From NCBI GenBank assembly GCA_028285205.1, contig JANQQA010000202.1:1-35687 (forward strand): DNA of 35,687 nt, in the 5' to 3' direction. The notes beneath the pieces were generated by a model. That model searched no databases. It was not told where the DNA came from and worked only from the letters and a program-made list of their open reading frames with translations. Within the stretch, counting starts at the first letter, position 1. Each line of letters begins with the position of its first letter. The DNA comes from Bythopirellula sp. Its GTDB lineage: Bacteria > Planctomycetota > Planctomycetia > Pirellulales > Lacipirellulaceae. The position numbers and the translations under genes were made by a program. Below, one piece after another: positions 8,101 to 17,200 of this stretch.

Positions 8101-9400
8101 CGACAACGGTGAGCTGGTCGTTAACGGTGCGATACTCGATCTCGGCGGAATCGGCACCGAGGACGACGATGGAATATTGAACGTCACGAATACCTGGACG
8201 ACGGTTGGTGCGGGCGGGGTCGAGCTCAACGGGGGCGAATTGCGCGGTGCAAAGGTCACGGTCAATGGCTTCTCGTCGCTCGATGGAATTCGGGGGCACG
8301 GACTGGTTACTCCGCAAATTGTGAACGAGGGAACCATCAATTCCGTCGGCGGCACGCTGACCATTCAACATCGAATCATTAATGACTACGACGGCTCGTC
8401 CGATTCCGGAACGCTATCTGCCGGAAGCGGCGACCTCGTGATCGACAATGAATCGGGGGCCCTCAACATCTATACGTTCCGTGGAAACATGTCCGCCGGA
8501 AACGGCAACGCACTGATTCTGGAAGACCTAAGCCATCGTTTTGCTCCAGGGGCGACCCTCACTCTGGTGGACGGCACGTTTCGTTCGACTGAGCAGTCAG
8601 GCTTTGGAGGCACGATCAACTCCAGCGGTGTCTCGACGATCGAAAGGAACGGAATCACGAGCACGTTCTCCGAGTTTGAAGCGACCAGCACGATCAACAT
8701 CACTGATGGCGAACTGCAGCTTCAGTTTCTGCACAGCGTTTTCGCCGGCGCGGAATTCACTGGGGCGGGAACACTGACGAACATGAGCACGCTGGACCTG
8801 TACGACGGCGCCAATGTGGACGTGCATGTGGAGAACCAGGCGTCGCTGCGCTTGCTCGATTTTAGTGGGCCATTAGGCGAACCGAGCCAGGCGACCGTCG
8901 CCAGCTTGGAGCAGCTTTCGGGGGGCCGGCTGTTCTTCGATATTAGCGGTACCGACTTCCAAGACTACAGCCGCCTGCAGGTGGGCGGCACGGCGACGCT
9001 CGATGGCGGGATTGCCGTGTTCTTAGACGGCTTCGAGCCAGCGCTCGGCGACACTTTCACCGTGCTGACCGCCGGGCAGATCGTCGGTACGTTTTCGTTC
9101 CTGCAAGATACGTTCGGCCAGTTGGGGCCAGGTTTGGGGTGGGATCTGATCTACAATCCCACTGGCGTGCAACTGACCGTCGTCGCCAATCTGACGGCCG
9201 ACGCGGATCTCGATGGCGATGTCGATGGGACTGATTTTCTCATCCTGCAGCGCACTGACCCGACGCTGATTCCCGACTGGCAGGCGCAATACGGAATGGC
9301 GTCTGACCCGTTGTTGGCGGCGAGTTCTGCGGTGCCGGAGCCTGGCTGCCTGATGCTCGCCTTGTGGAGTCTGTGTTACCTCGCGCGGCGTCAATACTGA
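5105..9400 (+). CDS. Giant beta-solenoid-like surface protein with dockerin-like loop and PEP-CTERM
   Basis: ATG 5105 is chosen because CTGGAGG (5093-5099) stands five bases upstream and the residues after it form a signal peptide (MCCAKWLRPVLVPVFLGTFL). The frame is open further upstream only from a TTG at 5063. The product is 1431 residues. The mature start, TWIGGNNNWDIQSSNW, is the typical opening of autotransporter-associated/planctomycete beta-strand repeat proteins. Over a thousand residues of short beta repeats rich in Gly, Asn, Asp, Thr and Ser follow (for example NGTIDLDG, TLNVEGDN), suggesting a long parallel beta-solenoid. Near 1340 comes the conserved GDTFTVLTAGQIVGTF tail module, then a Ca-binding DADLDGDVDGTDFL dockerin-like loop (about 1366-1380) and VPEPGCLMLALWSLCYLARRQY (from 1410), an exosortase signal with an unusually Trp/Cys-containing helix. 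Very acidic and secreted, it is probably a structural or adhesive envelope protein. Confidence 0.85.
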   Translation: MCCAKWLRPVLVPVFLGTFLFANTTRSATRTWIGGNNNWDIQSSNWSPADEPDSNDDAVFNSPDFVTMTINQTLEGITLSGGASVSTATQSLNVNGTIDLDGLGTSLTVHTNALLGGTPPSVSIDADDIIVTGGAEWFMANDVTVFDSSTTGGSDADTLGVVTVGAGSTFNGNGRLLLNNSVSSPTVLFQNNGTINALTYGNPGFVTAGTLTLDAPDPESRIDLDGTSGAGSVSVLRSQTLDMNIRQSDDFDGTINIFANANLDFQFDWLLNGTMNVQSGFIAGNPPFTPDQAAGIAVLDGGTITMSESDSRINVVHNDGTLQLDAPLMATNGVIDNNGHIIFNADATIGSNVDFFMEFDADMTVNATVTVNDADWDWDDNGGSNNDLTINDNGTLNANITAAGASTWTGDMHIVGGTLNVEGDNNNWEQTFGNITFEGTSLGVIGGDQFSLTGGTLRVLPGANGDITSTTFWEAGTLDVDGELELIGGVDWNGSTVIGDGILEQEGNAVVSANTTIAVDTYDWDQSTTLVLPGTTFTVNVDNIDRSDDTFNSNSITVNGSTLQVTVADGSWTLGSGGRLNMDSPSVAIPVLAADGSELVVASGGIVDVSAPTARIEVPLVLQEGSEVRLDGTLPRLRTSAGIELAGGDIVGISPDSSFVVDGGGLLVTGESSITVDSLSWGFGGGTTIEAGGSLDVNVDDFGADTIYDGLPITMNSGDLDVNVTGSWQMDATLRINNTDNAIPTLSGDPVAFSGNIDVGGVGRSSISASASFLGTPTVDVDAGTHLSFSGNLLLLGEANFTGEGIVAWDADTTSVVLPLTINMPDGTIDLDGDLLGDDTLSIQAPLTLNVGAIDVGINTFDNDTIEIDPNGSLTIDLPGSTEWAMSGVLNLNGKTGANNFAIQLAGERVELRGTVNVTDQSQLDANLDITGEINIAAGGNLRVNGSPDGNQFVSPIRLEGGVINGPGRLSINNSRSLVGFGTVNADIDFDGPNPGVYADNGELVVNGAILDLGGIGTEDDDGILNVTNTWTTVGAGGVELNGGELRGAKVTVNGFSSLDGIRGHGLVTPQIVNEGTINSVGGTLTIQHRIINDYDGSSDSGTLSAGSGDLVIDNESGALNIYTFRGNMSAGNGNALILEDLSHRFAPGATLTLVDGTFRSTEQSGFGGTINSSGVSTIERNGITSTFSEFEATSTINITDGELQLQFLHSVFAGAEFTGAGTLTNMSTLDLYDGANVDVHVENQASLRLLDFSGPLGEPSQATVASLEQLSGGRLFFDISGTDFQDYSRLQVGGTATLDGGIAVFLDGFEPALGDTFTVLTAGQIVGTFSFLQDTFGQLGPGLGWDLIYNPTGVQLTVVANLTADADLDGDVDGTDFLILQRTDPTLIPDWQAQYGMASDPLLAASSAVPEPGCLMLALWSLCYLARRQY

Positions 9401-9469
9401 TGTCTGAACTGGCAAGGCAAAACCCAGCATCTAGACGCTCCGAGCGTTTCGGGCTACGCTCATTGACCT

Positions 9470-9907
9470 ATGAGCCACACGGAAGACGCATCTGAAGGAG
9501 AAGAGGCTGCGCTTGCCCAGCAGGAGCTGCTGGAGAGCTGCCTAGAGGTCGTATTCGATGCGTATGACGAGGCGATCGACGACGAGATGATCGATCCGGT
9601 TGTGTTTGTGGTCGATTGCGAGGACGAAATCGGGGAGCAGATTGCCCATGCCTGGCTTGGCGAGGCGACCGTTCGCGATGCGGTGGCCGAACAGCAGCTG
9701 AACGACCCTGGCAGCGACCGCACCACCGTCTTCGCCTATGCCTTCCCGCTTGTTGACAGTCGACGCGAAGTTCCGGTTGTGTTCGAGTACCTGGCCCCAG
9801 TGTTCGAGCAGGAACTACCAAGCGACGGTTTTTTGGCAATTGCGGTCACTGCTGGCGGAGCGGCGGCCTTCACCGTGCCGCTGTCGGCACGCGAGACGAT
9901 GGATTGA
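9470..9907 (+). CDS. Small acidic protein of unknown function
   Basis: This 145-residue frame starts at ATG 9470 and ends at TGA 9907. The N-terminal 60 residues are very acidic (EGEEAALAQQELLESCLEVV, then DEAIDDEMIDP). The rest alternates beta strands and helices (VVFVVDCED, TTVFAYAFPLVD, VPVVFEYLAP, FLAIAVTAGGAAAFTVPLS), consistent with a small soluble alpha/beta domain. There is no signal peptide or membrane segment. No strong Shine-Dalgarno sequence precedes the ATG. It sits between the giant PEP-CTERM gene and an isocitrate dehydrogenase gene on the same strand, with gaps of 69 and 126 bases, so it may be read with either. Codon use and strand agreement make it a likely real gene, but I recognise no family and assign no function. 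Confidence 0.65.
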   Translation: MSHTEDASEGEEAALAQQELLESCLEVVFDAYDEAIDDEMIDPVVFVVDCEDEIGEQIAHAWLGEATVRDAVAEQQLNDPGSDRTTVFAYAFPLVDSRREVPVVFEYLAPVFEQELPSDGFLAIAVTAGGAAAFTVPLSARETMD

Positions 9908-10033
9908 ACGTGTTGGTTTTCGGACTCCTGCCTGGGGCCAACGTAATCACTAGCCTACTGCCAGCAAGGTTCTCGTTGAACTACCCTTGCCGTTGCTGCG
10001 GGCGATTCTGGATCGGAACCAAGGAACAACGAA

Positions 10034-11035
10034 GTGACTTACTCGATTACTCTCATCGCCGGCGATGGAATTGGCCCTGAAGTCACGTCGGCAGCGCGTG
10101 AGGTGCTTGATGCGAGCGGTGTCGATTTGGAGTGGCAGGATGCGCCCGCGGGCCTCGGCGCGTTGGAGTCGGGTGGCGATCCCTTGCCGGAGGCGACCGT
10201 CGCAGCGGTGCGCGCCGCCGACGCGACGCTCAAGGGCCCAACGACCACACCGTCGGGAAAGGGCTTCCGCAGCATCAATGTCGCGCTGCGACAAAAACTA
10301 ACGCTCTATGCCAACTTCCGACCGGCGCGCTCGCTGCCAGGCATCGAAACGCGTTTTAACGATGTCGACCTAATCGTCATTCGTGAGAACACCGAAGGTC
10401 TCTACAGCGGCTTAGAACACACGGTCGTCGAGGGCGTGGTCGAGAGCTTGCGCATCATCACGGCAAAGGCTTCCGAGCGGATTGCTCGCTTCGCATTTCA
10501 AACTGCTCAAAGGCAAAATCGAAAACGTGTTACTTGCGTGCACAAGGCGAATATCCTCAAGTTGAGTGACGGCCTCTTCTTGGATTCGTGCCGCAAGGTG
10601 GCCCAAGAGTTTCCTGACGTCGAGTTCGAGGATTGCATCGTGGACGCGGCCGCCATGAAGTTGGTGAGCAACCCCCATCAATTCGACGTACTGGTGATGG
10701 AAAATCTGTTCGGCGACATCTTGTCGGACTTGACCAGTGGTTTGGTCGGTGGTCTGGGGGTGACGCCTAGCGCTAACGTGGGTGACGGAATGGCAGTATT
10801 CGAGGCGGTGCACGGCAGCGCGCCCGACATTGCAGGCCAGGGAATCGCCAATCCGACGGCACTGATCCTCAGCGGTGTGTTGATGTTGCGCTATCTGGGC
10901 GAGAAAGAGGCTGCCGATCGCGTTGAGACCGCAATTCGTTCCGTGTTAGCGACCGGGGACGTCCTGACGGGCGATCTGGGCGGAAAAGCGACGACTCGCG
11001 AGTACACCGACGCAGTTTTAGCCCAAATTGCCTAG
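10034..11035 (+). CDS. NAD-dependent isocitrate dehydrogenase (isocitrate/isopropylmalate dehydrogenase family)
   Basis: The gene starts at GTG 10034 after AAGGAAC and encodes 333 residues, the usual length for the short NAD-type enzymes. It oxidatively decarboxylates isocitrate to 2-oxoglutarate in the TCA cycle. Seen in the sequence: the N-terminal IAGDGIGPEV nucleotide-fold motif, KGPTTTPSG and SINVALRQ in the substrate loop, IRENTEGLYSGLEH, the conserved VHKANILKLSDGLF catalytic Lys segment, and the metal/substrate signature NLFGDILSDLTSGLVGGLG. The VHGSAPDIAGQGIANPTA segment carries the Asp expected in NAD-using members rather than the Lys/Tyr pair of NADP enzymes. The sequence is close in pattern to the mitochondrial IDH3 alpha subunit. 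The related activities 3-isopropylmalate and homoisocitrate dehydrogenase are less likely, given the loop sequence, but cannot be excluded without alignment. Confidence 0.88.
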   Translation: MTYSITLIAGDGIGPEVTSAAREVLDASGVDLEWQDAPAGLGALESGGDPLPEATVAAVRAADATLKGPTTTPSGKGFRSINVALRQKLTLYANFRPARSLPGIETRFNDVDLIVIRENTEGLYSGLEHTVVEGVVESLRIITAKASERIARFAFQTAQRQNRKRVTCVHKANILKLSDGLFLDSCRKVAQEFPDVEFEDCIVDAAAMKLVSNPHQFDVLVMENLFGDILSDLTSGLVGGLGVTPSANVGDGMAVFEAVHGSAPDIAGQGIANPTALILSGVLMLRYLGEKEAADRVETAIRSVLATGDVLTGDLGGKATTREYTDAVLAQIA

Positions 11036-11222
11036 GTCGCTCTGGCTGAGACGATCACTCACAAAATTTCTTGAAAGTACGAAACTAACTCGCAAACGCC
11101 GGGTTTGTAGAGGGGGCGGACTCCGCAGTGCCGCTGGTGGGAGGATTGCGCCAGTAGCCACGCCTGGCATCTGTGGGCACAATTGTTCTCTAGCCCCAAG
11201 TTCACTCAAACGAAAAGTTGCT

Positions 11223-11252
11223 TTGCCGCCAGACGCCCAACTTGTTTATAAT
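11223..11252 (+). promoter_or_regulatory. Promoter of the secretin-domain gene
   Basis: TTGCCG (11223-11228) and a perfect TATAAT (11247-11252) are 18 bases apart. Transcription would start near 11259, giving a leader of about 40 bases before ATG 11297 and separating this operon from the dehydrogenase gene. Confidence 0.55.
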
Positions 11253-11296
11253 CGTAGAGTGGAAATTCCTCTGCCCTCCCTCAGGTCCCCCCTGCC

Positions 11297-14200
11297 ATGA
11301 ACGATTTTTGGCGCGCTCTCCAGCCGGTTTTCTCCCTCGTCCCGTTGTCGGTCAAGTTGCTGATCGCGCTGGCCATCTTCTTGATCTCCGTCGGTGTGGA
11401 TCAGTGCGTGAATGCGCAGCCCACGCCCGAGCAAATCCAACGGTTCCGCGAAATGCGTGGACGGCGCGGCGGACCACGGATGAGGCAGCCACCTCCTCAG
11501 GCGCAGCCACAGCCAGAGGCAGAAGAGAAGAAAGAAGAAAAGAAAGACTACAAGAAGGACGAAGAGAAAAAAGAGGAAGAGATCAAGACGTTCAAGCGGC
11601 CAACTGATGGCTCGGTACGGCTCGACCCCAATCGAGTTCGGTTGCAGCCCGATAAGAACGGTATGGTGCAATTCAATTACAATGGTCAGCCGTGGGTCGA
11701 CGTGCTGCAGGAGTTCGCCGACGCGGCGAAGATGACATTCGATTATCAGGAACTCCCTGCAGACCAACTGAATCTCATCACGCAGAAAAAGTACAATCTC
11801 AAACAAGCACGCGACTTGCTCAACAGCCGTCTACTAGCACGCGGGTTTACGTTGGTTACGCAAGGCGAGTTGCTCTCGGCGGTCAAGGTGGACAAGCTCG
11901 ATCCGAGTCTTGTGCCACGCATAGAAGTCGACGATCTGGAAGATTACATGGCACACGATATCGTCCGTGTGCGGTTTGATCTGCCTGATTCGATCGAGCC
12001 CGCCAAGGCGAAGGACGAAGTCAAGGTGCTGCTGAGCCCCAACGCCAAGATCACGCCACTGCTGTCCACCAAGCGTTTGCTTGTGATCGATACGGTCAAC
12101 AATCTGACGAGCGTGCGTGATCTATTCTACGCCGAGCAGACGGCCGCCGATTCTGTGATGAAGCCGGAGATCTATCAGATCAAGCACCGTCGCGCCGACT
12201 ATGTGGCCGATCAGATCATGATTGTGCTGGGGCTCGATCCGGCCGCGCGAAAGAGCCCTCAAGAGTTGCAGTTGGAAACGCAACGCATGCAACTGCTGAT
12301 GCAGATGAGCCAGCAAAAGAAAGACGTTTCCAAGTTGCTCAAGCCGGGCGGCCCGCCCGTTCACATTGCCGTCGATCGACAGCAAAACGTGTTGATGATC
12401 AACGCCCCAGAAGACCTGAAGAGGACCATCGAACGCACGATCGAACAATGCGATCAGCCGGCCGGTGGTTATGTCGCTGCGACCGCGGGCGGACGATCGA
12501 CACGTCCGCACAAGACCAAGACCGCGAGCACCGACGCGGTCGTATCAGCGTTGACCGAGTTCGGCCAACTCGATCCGTTAACCCGACTGCAAAGCGACCC
12601 GAAGACCAAGACGATCTTCGCATACGCGACGGAGGCTGATCATCAAAAAATTGAGGAGATGGTCCAGAAGATCGACAGCACCGGCCGCGAGATTCACGTC
12701 ATTCAGCTCCGTCGTTATTCCGCTACTGGGGTTGCCGGCACTCTGACGGCGATGTTCGCTAAGCCCGAAGACGACGAAGACAAGGGCCGCTCGCGCCGCA
12801 GTAGCTTCTATTATTGGGGAAGAGGTCGGGATGAAGAAGAGGAGGAGGATAACGAACTGGGTTTCAAGGCGATGCCCGATGTGGAAAACAATCGATTGAT
12901 CATCTGGGCTAACGCGGATGAACTGGCGCGAGTCAACAAGATGCTCACGCGACTGGGCGAATCGCCCGAAGGTATCACCCGCAATCCGACCAAGGTTCGA
13001 GAACTCCCGTCGCGCTCCCCAGAGGAAACGGCTCGGCTGCTTGAAAAGTTGAAAGCTGCCTACCCAGGTCAATTGAATATCGACGATTCCGAACTGAAGA
13101 AGAACCTGAAACAGGACAAGCCGGAAGTCAAGTTGGAAGACAAAGTAACGCGACGTTCACCGCTCGGTTCGGCACGCTTCATGACCGTGCAGCAGGCTAG
13201 TGACGCGGCTGAGGAGTCGAAAACCCAAACGACACCGAATCCTCCCATCAACATTACCGTGACCGAGGACGGTCGGATCGTGCTTAGCAGCGAGGACGCG
13301 GCGGCTCTCAATCAGTTGGAAGAGCTGATGGGTGCGATCTCGCCGCCACGCACAGAGTTTGCAAAGTTCAAGCTCGAGCATGTCTACGCCTGGCGTGTCG
13401 CAGACAACCTAGAGGAGTATTTTGCCGACGAGCTGAAGGGGCAAACCGAGTCGGTATTTGATCAGTGGGGCGAGTACGAGGGCAAGCGTGAAAAAGACCT
13501 CGGCCCAAGTACCCTCGGTCGGCGCGATTTGCTGAGATTCGTCGTGGACGACCACACCAACACGGTCATCGTGCAAGGTGCGAGTCGCACGCAGATGAAG
13601 GTGATTAAGCAGTTGATTGAGATCTACGACGAAAAGCCAGAACCGGAGGAGTTTTTGTCGCGGAAGACCGAGGTGATCAAGCTGAAGTACTCTCAAGCTT
13701 CGGACATTGCCAGTTCCATCAAGGATGTGTATCGGGAGCTACTCAGTTCCAAGGATAAAGAGTTCAAGGATGAGGAAGGTGGTTCTTCGATTCTGAGCAA
13801 TGAGCGTACTTATGTTTTTGGTCAGACGAAGATCGACGAGAACGGCGAGCCGGATCCCGTCTTCATTCAATTTGATGGGATGTTGGCAGTCGGCACGGAT
13901 CCGATTTCTAACGCCCTAATCATTTCAGCACGCGAAGAAGTGCTAGAGAGTGTCAAAGAAACGGTAAGATTGCTCGACGAGGCCGCCAGGCCTGACACAA
14001 CGATTCATGTGCATCGCGTAGGCAGTGGCGTCCGCGCTGGTACGCTGCAGGAGTTGCTCAAACAATCGCTGAGCTCTCCTTGGCCTGGAGGCAAGCCTCA
14101 GCAGGCCCGCTCGCAAACCCAGCAAAAGCAGGGCGAGGAGCAAACCCGAGAACAGCCTCGCGAACGAGAAAGCGAAGGACGCCGCCGGCGCAGACGGTAG
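11297..14200 (+). CDS. Secretin N-domain protein without a pore domain
   Basis: The 967-residue product starts at ATG 11297 with only a weak AGG before it. Residues 17-40 form a membrane/signal segment. A Pro/Gln linker and a very charged EEKKEEKKDYKKDEEKKEEE stretch (about 76-95) follow. Residues about 123-200 look like a secretin N0/STN domain (VQFNYNGQPWVDVLQEFADA). At least four NolW/N1-like ring-building repeats come next: around 222-285, 290-390 (with a long insertion), 455-550, and then from KFKLEHVYAWRVADNLEEYF, through VVDDHTNTVIVQGA, to VKETVRLLDEA. The C-terminal gate/beta-barrel domain of true secretins is missing, and the tail is basic and disordered (REQPRERESEGRRRRRR). In type II/IV secretion systems such N domains line the periplasmic channel. 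Here the protein probably forms a periplasmic scaffold or ring. It is followed by a 53-base gap and a giant FG-GAP gene, likely in the same operon. Confidence 0.8.
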   Translation: MNDFWRALQPVFSLVPLSVKLLIALAIFLISVGVDQCVNAQPTPEQIQRFREMRGRRGGPRMRQPPPQAQPQPEAEEKKEEKKDYKKDEEKKEEEIKTFKRPTDGSVRLDPNRVRLQPDKNGMVQFNYNGQPWVDVLQEFADAAKMTFDYQELPADQLNLITQKKYNLKQARDLLNSRLLARGFTLVTQGELLSAVKVDKLDPSLVPRIEVDDLEDYMAHDIVRVRFDLPDSIEPAKAKDEVKVLLSPNAKITPLLSTKRLLVIDTVNNLTSVRDLFYAEQTAADSVMKPEIYQIKHRRADYVADQIMIVLGLDPAARKSPQELQLETQRMQLLMQMSQQKKDVSKLLKPGGPPVHIAVDRQQNVLMINAPEDLKRTIERTIEQCDQPAGGYVAATAGGRSTRPHKTKTASTDAVVSALTEFGQLDPLTRLQSDPKTKTIFAYATEADHQKIEEMVQKIDSTGREIHVIQLRRYSATGVAGTLTAMFAKPEDDEDKGRSRRSSFYYWGRGRDEEEEEDNELGFKAMPDVENNRLIIWANADELARVNKMLTRLGESPEGITRNPTKVRELPSRSPEETARLLEKLKAAYPGQLNIDDSELKKNLKQDKPEVKLEDKVTRRSPLGSARFMTVQQASDAAEESKTQTTPNPPINITVTEDGRIVLSSEDAAALNQLEELMGAISPPRTEFAKFKLEHVYAWRVADNLEEYFADELKGQTESVFDQWGEYEGKREKDLGPSTLGRRDLLRFVVDDHTNTVIVQGASRTQMKVIKQLIEIYDEKPEPEEFLSRKTEVIKLKYSQASDIASSIKDVYRELLSSKDKEFKDEEGGSSILSNERTYVFGQTKIDENGEPDPVFIQFDGMLAVGTDPISNALIISAREEVLESVKETVRLLDEAARPDTTIHVHRVGSGVRAGTLQELLKQSLSSPWPGGKPQQARSQTQQKQGEEQTREQPRERESEGRRRRRR

Positions 14201-14253
14201 AGAATCGACGCGGCACGTTTTATCTTGCAATCTTCTGCGTGTGCCGAGGTCTC

Positions 14254-17200
14254 ATGAACGGGAGAGAACAGAGGAATTGGAGGACGGAGCGAAGGTCCGT
14301 CTACTCGCAGCTCTGTGCTCTCGGTTTTCTGCTGTTCCAAACTGTGGCACCGCCGCATGTTCGAGCTGACGACTCGTGGATGCCTTTGGCGCCTGGCCTA
14401 GAATCACGACCGCTGACCCGATCGGCGGTTTCGCGGGCTGCTGCCGAGACACGTTTCGTCTCGCTCTCTCCGCAAACGACGGGCATCGACTTTGTCGAAC
14501 GTCTCGATTGGAATCATCCTCGCGGGCAATTGTTCTACACAGGCTACGCGTGTGGCGGAATTGCCGTCGGCGATCTGGACGGCAACGGACTGCCCGATCT
14601 GTTTTTTGCCAGCGGTCCAAATCGTAATCGGCTGTATTTTCAGCGCTCTCCCTGGCAGTTTGAGGAAGCTGCTGCTCGCTCCGCCTTGGGCGATGACCCA
14701 AGTGTGTGGAGCACCGGCGCGACATTGTTTGACGTCGACAACGACGGCGATCTCGATCTTTACGTTTGTAACTACGACGCCCCCAATCAGCTGTACGTCA
14801 ATCGTGGCGATGGCACTTTTGACGAGCGAGCCGCCGAGTACGGGCTCGACATCGTTGATGCCAGCCTGATGGCGTCGGTGGCCGACTATGATCGCGATGG
14901 TGATCTGGATATCTATTTGGCGCTGAATCGCTACCTCGACGAAAAGAAGTTCCGGCGGCGTGACCTGTTTTACTACCGCGATGGAATGGAATACTTGCGA
15001 CCCGAGGCAGAAAAGTACTTCACGATCCGACCATACCGAGACCAGCCCGGCCAACTCAACATGTGGGCGGGCCGCACAGATCGTTTGCTACGCAACGAAG
15101 GACCGGGAAAGAAGTTCGCCGACGTCTCCGGCGCGATGGGTTTGGAACGCGGCGATACGCTTTCGGCTACCTGGTGGGACTACAACCACGACGGCTGGCC
15201 CGATCTGTACGTTGCCAACGACATGGCCGCGCCCGACCGATTGTTCTGCAACCGCCGAGATGGCACCTTCGAAGATGTTGCGCTAACGAGCCTGCCGCAC
15301 TCGCCTTGGTTTGCGATGGGCTCCAGTGCTGGTGACATCAACAACGATGGGCTCATCGATTTCCTGGTGGCCGACATGTCGTTTCGCACTCACTTCAAAG
15401 ACAAGGCAACGATGGGAGACATGACGGGGAAGTTCCGCAATGTCAGCGTCTTTGCACACCAGCAACTTATGCGAAACGCCCTGTTCGTGAATTCCGGAAC
15501 GAAGCACTTTCAGGAAGCTGCTTACCTGGCTGGCCTCGCCTCGACCGATTGGACGTGGACGGCCAAGCTGGCCGACTTCGACAACGACGGTCGACTCGAC
15601 GCGTTTTTCACCAACGGTTCGCCCGTGAATCTTGCTAGCACCATCGGCGCGGAAAAACCGACCTACGAGGTGGGTCTCGATATCGGCAGCTTGCGCAAAC
15701 GCTACGGCGGCCAGCCGCCAGTGCTGGAACAGAATCTCGTTTTTCAGAATCAGGGAAATCTCCAGTTCGCCGATCGCAGCGAAGCCTGGGGTCTCGATCA
15801 GCTCGGCATGAGCTTCGCGGCGGTGCACACCGATCTCGATCGTGACGGGGATCTCGATCTAGTGGTCGCAAATCTCGATCGCCCGCCGTCGCTCTACCGC
15901 AATGACCACCATGCTCCGGGCGTGTTGATCGAACTTCGGGGTACCTCTTCAAATCGCTTCGGCATTGGGGCGGAAGTTTTGCTGAAGACGTCGCAAGGCA
16001 AACAGCTTCGACAGAACTTTCCGATCGCTGGTTTTCAATCTTGCCAAGAAGCGATGGTGCACGTCGGAATCGGTGCCGCTGAGGAACTAACGCAGCTGAT
16101 TGTCCGTTGGCCCAGCGGTGTCGAACAGGTGTTCGACGAATTGCCGAGCGGCTCAAGGTATCGCGTGGAAGAGACGCCATCGGCGCAAGACGTCCCTCGC
16201 GACAAAGAGCAGTCTCAGCCGCTATTTGCGGAAATCGAGCACGGTCTGCTTGCTGAGCATCATGAAGAGCCCTTCGACGATTTCGCGCGACAACCGCTGC
16301 TTCCCAACAAGCTTTCGCAACTCGGACCACCGATGGCTTGGGGCGACGTCGACCAAGATGGTGATGCGGATCTGTATGTGGGCGAGGGTGCCGATTGGAT
16401 GGGGATGCTCTATGTCAATCGGGGCAACTTTCAATTTGAACCGAAACCACAAATTGCATTCGCTCGCGACGACGCGTGCGAGGACAGCGCCGCCATTTTC
16501 TTCGATGCCAACGGCGATGGGCATCTCGACTTATATGTTGGTAGCGGCAGTGTCGAGAGCGATCTGGGAAGTGAGAACTATCGAGATCGCCTCTACCTTG
16601 GCGATGGCAAAGGCGGGTTTAGGAGCCCCGCAGATGGTTGGCTACCCGAACTAACGTTCAGCACCGGCGCCGTTGCCGCCAGCGACTTCGATCACGATGG
16701 CGATCTCGACGTGTTCGTCGGTTCGCGTTCGATTCCCGGCGAATACCCGCTGGCGCCGGAACATGCGTTGTTGTTGAACGAAGGCAATCGATTTACGAAT
16801 GCCCTCGAACCTTTGGCCAAGGATATCGCCGATGCGGGGATGATTACCGCTGCGGTATGGGCCGACATCGACGCGGACGGCTGGGAGGACTTGTTGGTGG
16901 CGACCGACTGGGGGCCGGTGCGACTGTATCTCAATCGGCAAGGGCAACTTTTTGAGGCGACCGCCACGTGGGAACTCGATCGCTGGTCGGGTTGGTGGCA
17001 GAGCCTAGCCGCCGCCGACGTGGATGGTGATGGTGATGTCGATTTGGTTGCTGGGAGCTTTGGTTTGAATACGAAGTACAAAGCGTCTCGTGAGAAGCCG
17101 GTGTTGGTGTACTACGGGGAGTACGGCGACTCTGGTCGGAAGAACCTGATCGAAGCGGGTTTTGAAGAAGAGGTGCTTTTTCCTTTACGCGGCAAGAGTT

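Noticed and set aside
11246..11806. 186-codon minus-strand frame rich in Leu and Phe
   Set aside because: It is the complement of the Lys/Glu-rich stretch of the secretin-domain gene, which explains the leucine/phenylalanine run.
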